64,000 bases of DNA from CALJTV01 sp036821185. GTDB lineage: Bacteria > Chloroflexota > Dehalococcoidia > GIF9 > UBA5629. The stretch spans positions 62,001 through 126,000 of the forward strand of contig DAISKD010000003.1 in NCBI GenBank assembly GCA_036821185.1. The letters are read 5' to 3'. The notes below the pieces were generated by a model. The model was not told the origin of the DNA. It ran no database searches and saw nothing but the letters and a program-made list of their open reading frames with translations. Made by a program: the position numbers and the translations under genes. Shown here piece after piece: positions 61,014 to 64,000 of the stretch (the first letter of the stretch is position 1; each line of letters starts with the position of its first letter).

Positions 61014-63401
61014 TTACCAACGTTCCTTGCCGTTATTAAAGGTTGCGGTGAAGATTTTCCCGGGGTCAGCAGTCTCTTCGACGTTAGGGGTAGGCTTACC
61101 AGCGAGGTTGCCGAATCCCTGCGGGACGTAGATAATGAAGTCCAAAGGTGTTGCCCCCTGTGATACCGCCTCGATGTAGCGGTCAACAGCGCGGCGGTCG
61201 CTTGCTGGCCCCAGGCTCCCGGTGTATTTGCCGCCGTTCAAAGTTTTATCGGCGTACTGGAAGGTGAGCCCGTAAAGCGAGGGCAAGCTGACCTTGGTGG
61301 GAAAGCCGCGGCCGTATATTGCGGTTGCTATTGACATATAACTGGCGAATTGGAGGCTGGGCAGTTTGCCTTTCCCCCAGGTCATGGAAGGGAAGAGCGG
61401 GTCTTTGTTCTCCAGCGGCGTGCGCGACATGGTGAGCCCGATGGCAACTGCCTGAAGTACGGGGTACGCTTTACCGTAGTCGTAGCCCTCTGGGTTCCAC
61501 CGTGCGTTGAGGTATTTAAGACGCAGAGCGGTAATAAGGAACGAGCCGTGCAAGAAGCCGTATTTCTCTGCTCCGGTTACGTGCATGCCGTACGATGCCA
61601 GGCGTAAAATAGTGTGCCACAGCCCATTCTGCCCCTTTTCATCGTAGCCAATGATACCATCGCCGTCCTCGTCGAATTCGGACATCACCTCCCTGTAGTA
61701 GGTTGAGCCGGTGAGCCTGTCATTGGCTCGAAGATAGCTGAGCACAGTACGCTGGCAGTCCCAGAGCAGCTTTCCTGGACCATGGTAGAACTCGCCAGTC
61801 TTCAGCTCGCGGAACTTTCCATCGCTTACCTGCCCCAGATGTCCTTCAAGCGATGCCAGGGGTGCCTGCTTAGTTGTGTCCCAGCCGATAACGTGGTACT
61901 TCTGTGAGCCTATCCCCCTGGACTCGGCATATTGGTGCAGGCGGTAGCGTAGCAAGGGGGAATCGAAGCCCTGCTCGGTGGTAATGTCCTGTCCTTCTAC
62001 TTTAGCGACGGGCACATGTTGTAGAAAGTCGGTGGCGAGGTTGTTTTCCCGGGCGAGTTTTCTTGCTTCCGCGATAGGGATGGTGGCGAACATGCAGCGG
62101 GCACAGCAGAGGTCAAGGGCTACAGGGTCGAGGGATGCCAGAGCTAGGCCCTCATTAACTTTAGCCCCCAGACCCACGCCCTGGTGGTCGATGTTCACCA
62201 TCTGGATGGCATCAACCACGTGGAGCATGAAGATGCCCTGGTCCATGACCGCTCTGATGACGTCTGTCTGTGTGCCCGACATGCCGGCTGTCCTGGTGAC
62301 GATATACTTACCGTCTTTATCCTTCGCTGGAAGTCCGGTATCCTCGTCCAGTCTGGGCACCCAGACCTGATGGGGAAGTTCGGTCTTCATACCGGGGCCG
62401 GGCTTATAAGGGAAGGCGTATTTCCATTTGGTGCTGTCGGCGCCGTCCATCGGTGCTTCCATGGGATAAAGACCGATGCCGAGGTTTTTAATGGCGTTGG
62501 TTATCAGATCGATGGCGTGGATCTTTAGCCGTGGCACGTTGATTATGACGCAGCCGGGGTAGTCTTTTAGGTCCTTGGGGTCTGTGGGGTCGCCCCCGAC
62601 GATGACCTTGTGCAGGGTTATCTCTTTGTAGTTGGCGCCATCGGGGACGGGGATTGTCCGGGACTTGCCTTTCATGTCATGAGTACGGTTGAGGTCGTAG
62701 ACCATGAGACGGTTGCCAGCCCTGCCCGGCGGGAGGTATGTGCCGGTGGTACTCTCTTCATAGCCGTTCATCGGATTATCCCGGTGGGAAGAGGGGTGTT
62801 TATCGGCAAGGTATTTTCTGACGAAGTAGAAGCCCCAGCCGCCGTAGAAGTCGCCGCTGCGCCCTTCGATGACGGCTTCGGTGGTGACCTTTTTGCCCTT
62901 ACCGAAGACGTAAGTGTAGTAGCCTGCGTTCATGGCGGTGGCGCTGGCAGCTTCACCGAGCATCATGTCACAGTAATTGATTTCCAGGACATCGTGGAAC
63001 CAACGCATCAGCGTTGCGATAACCGTCCAGTTGGTGCAGGCACTATCGCCCAGCCCCTCGCCGTGCGTTATCGGGTCAAGTCCGGTGGGTGCCACCAGGT
63101 TTGGTTTGAAAAGCAGCTTCTCGCCAGCGTTGACTTCGGACTTGACCCTGGTGCTGAAGTTCGTCCTCTCGTCTAGCAGGCTCAAAGCTAAGGCGAGGCT
63201 GTTATAGATGTAGTCTATCCGCTCTATTATCTTTTGCCAGGCTTCGACACTTGATTCATCGATGACCTTTTGGAGCAGTTCGGGGACCCCGACGTAGGCT
63301 TGTAACGGGTCCATGCGTACCACAGCCACCGGCGAGCCGTCGCTATCCAACTCTGCTTTCCCCAGGGGCGAATCAACGACCACCTTTGCCTTGGTTGTCA
63401 T
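61014..63401 (-). CDS. DUF362-domain protein with an EF-hand loop
   Basis: A 795-aa protein. DUF362 elements: LLFKPNLVAPTG (about 96-107), CVIINVPRLKIHAIDLITNA followed by IKNLGIGLYP (about 284-313), and SLDPVALDLCCARCMF (about 423-438). DUF362 proteins are often tied to Fe-S electron carriers, but no ferredoxin domain is present. At residues 577-588 the sequence DEDGDGIIGYDE matches every ligand position of a calcium-binding EF-hand loop. The remaining C-terminal 200 residues are unassigned and the protein is much longer than typical DUF362 (about 300-400 aa). No signal peptide is seen. Confidence 0.8.
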   Translation of the reverse strand: MTTKAKVVVDSPLGKAELDSDGSPVAVVRMDPLQAYVGVPELLQKVIDESSVEAWQKIIERIDYIYNSLALALSLLDERTNFSTRVKSEVNAGEKLLFKPNLVAPTGLDPITHGEGLGDSACTNWTVIATLMRWFHDVLEINYCDMMLGEAASATAMNAGYYTYVFGKGKKVTTEAVIEGRSGDFYGGWGFYFVRKYLADKHPSSHRDNPMNGYEESTTGTYLPPGRAGNRLMVYDLNRTHDMKGKSRTIPVPDGANYKEITLHKVIVGGDPTDPKDLKDYPGCVIINVPRLKIHAIDLITNAIKNLGIGLYPMEAPMDGADSTKWKYAFPYKPGPGMKTELPHQVWVPRLDEDTGLPAKDKDGKYIVTRTAGMSGTQTDVIRAVMDQGIFMLHVVDAIQMVNIDHQGVGLGAKVNEGLALASLDPVALDLCCARCMFATIPIAEARKLARENNLATDFLQHVPVAKVEGQDITTEQGFDSPLLRYRLHQYAESRGIGSQKYHVIGWDTTKQAPLASLEGHLGQVSDGKFRELKTGEFYHGPGKLLWDCQRTVLSYLRANDRLTGSTYYREVMSEFDEDGDGIIGYDEKGQNGLWHTILRLASYGMHVTGAEKYGFLHGSFLITALRLKYLNARWNPEGYDYGKAYPVLQAVAIGLTMSRTPLENKDPLFPSMTWGKGKLPSLQFASYMSIATAIYGRGFPTKVSLPSLYGLTFQYADKTLNGGKYTGSLGPASDRRAVDRYIEAVSQGATPLDFIIYVPQGFGNLAGKPTPNVEETADPGKIFTATFNNGKERW

Positions 63402-63498
63402 TTTGTCTCCCTCAGATTATCCTAAGTCATTCTATTGCACCAAAGCTTTACATAAGCCTAACTGTCAAACTATCGTGCTCAAAACAAAGCGGGTGCTT

Positions 63499-64000
63499 CT
63501 ATGGCAGCGCCTCTTTCAGGACCTGGGAGATATCCTTTACTGCGAGTTTTCCCTCCAGGTTTTCAGCCTTCACGGCGTCGGTGAGCATGGTCAGGCAGCC
63601 GGGGCAGGCGACTGCCAGGACATCAGCCCCGGTGGCATAAGCCTCCCTTACCCTGATACGCGCCGGGCTGTCCTCGCCCCCAGCCAGCAGGTCCATGACA
63701 AAGTTGCCGCTGCCGCCACCGCAGCAGAAGGCGTCCTTTCTATTCCGCTCCATCTCCACCAGTTCCAGCCCGGGGACACTTTTCAGTACCTGTCGGGGCT
63801 CATCGTAGATATTATTGTACCGCCCCAGGAAGCAGGGGTCTTGATAGGTGACCTTCAAGGTTTTTCGGGAGGGCTTCGTCTTCTTTCTTGCAACCAGCTC
63901 TGCCAGTAGTTCAGTGTAGTGGTATATCTCGAAGCTGCCACCAATGCCGGGGTAATTGTTTTTCATGGTATTGTAGCCATGGGGGCAAAGTGTGACCACC
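63499..64000 (-). CDS. HdrB/HdrD-like CCG-domain Fe-S oxidoreductase, C-terminal part
   Basis: The gene runs off the window; 166 residues are visible. Cys-rich CCG motifs: TLCPHGYNTMKNNYP, YQDPCFLGRYNNIYDEPRQ, AFCCGGGSGN and VACPGCLTML. These bind the non-cubane or cubane 4Fe-4S cluster of heterodisulfide-reductase-like subunits and related (Fe-S)-binding proteins that accept electrons from ETF or NADH modules. It is upstream of the DUF362 gene on the same strand (97 bp apart), so an electron-transfer operon is plausible. Confidence 0.88.
   Translation of the reverse strand, partial: VVTLCPHGYNTMKNNYPGIGGSFEIYHYTELLAELVARKKTKPSRKTLKVTYQDPCFLGRYNNIYDEPRQVLKSVPGLELVEMERNRKDAFCCGGGSGNFVMDLLAGGEDSPARIRVREAYATGADVLAVACPGCLTMLTDAVKAENLEGKLAVKDISQVLKEALP

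Overview
The window reads as a scaffold of an uncultured anaerobic bacterium, most plausibly Chloroflexota/Dehalococcoidia. This is inferred from gene content: a ThiD2-ThiE fusion, paired FmdB zinc ribbons, a bacterial translin, several class III CoA-transferases with a LivHMGF transporter, an Fe-S protein/CooC-like cluster and a DUF362 protein. The DNA is moderately GC-rich by eye, genes are tightly packed with 1-4 nt overlaps, and sigma70-type promoters are easy to see. One 100-N gap (54025-54124) marks a scaffold join. No CRISPR, insertion sequence or prophage was seen.

Layout. (1) 1-8200: end of an unknown gene; a minus-strand operon livHMGF-caiB-caiB; a divergent thiolase. (2) 8200-10610: minus-strand operon fmdB-fmdB-thiD2E-translin. 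(3) 10667-24400: plus-strand housekeeping block alaS-ruvX-aroE-sppA-aroC-aroKB-ctaB-tgt, then aspS, then tig-clpP. (4) 24400-33200: a long minus-strand operon dprA-topA-aroQ-pepP-efp-PHP-formyltransferase-HAD-pfkB. (5) 33300-36300: an FGGY kinase and a sphingosine-1-phosphate-lyase-like gene, both broken by several single-base shifts. (6) 36300-36500: two tRNA-Ser genes. (7) 36600-43500: a carboxylesterase, two paralogous winged-helix/4Fe-4S proteins, a CooC-like ATPase, a UPF0489 (peptide-arginase family) gene and a decayed CoA-transferase. (8) 43500-54500: zinc-ribbon protein, amidohydrolase, QueG-like Fe-S protein, crotonase, a 1339-aa DUF11 surface protein, an acyl-CoA synthetase and a small membrane protein. 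(9) 54500-58800: a three-gene two-component system. (10) 58900-64000: CoA-transferase, crotonase, a DUF362 protein with an EF-hand, and a partial HdrB/D-like Fe-S protein.

How the genes fit together. The CoA-transferases, AMP ligase, thiolase and two crotonases point to uptake and CoA-dependent breakdown of organic acids, with electrons handled by Fe-S proteins. Four shikimate-pathway loci (aroE, aroC, aroKB, aroQ) imply chorismate synthesis. Several promoters lie so close to their start codons (fmdB, alaS, dprA) that nearly leaderless mRNAs are likely. The least understood part is the 38.2-42.7 kb segment with the Fe-S/HTH paralogs, the CooC-like ATPase and the UPF0489 gene.
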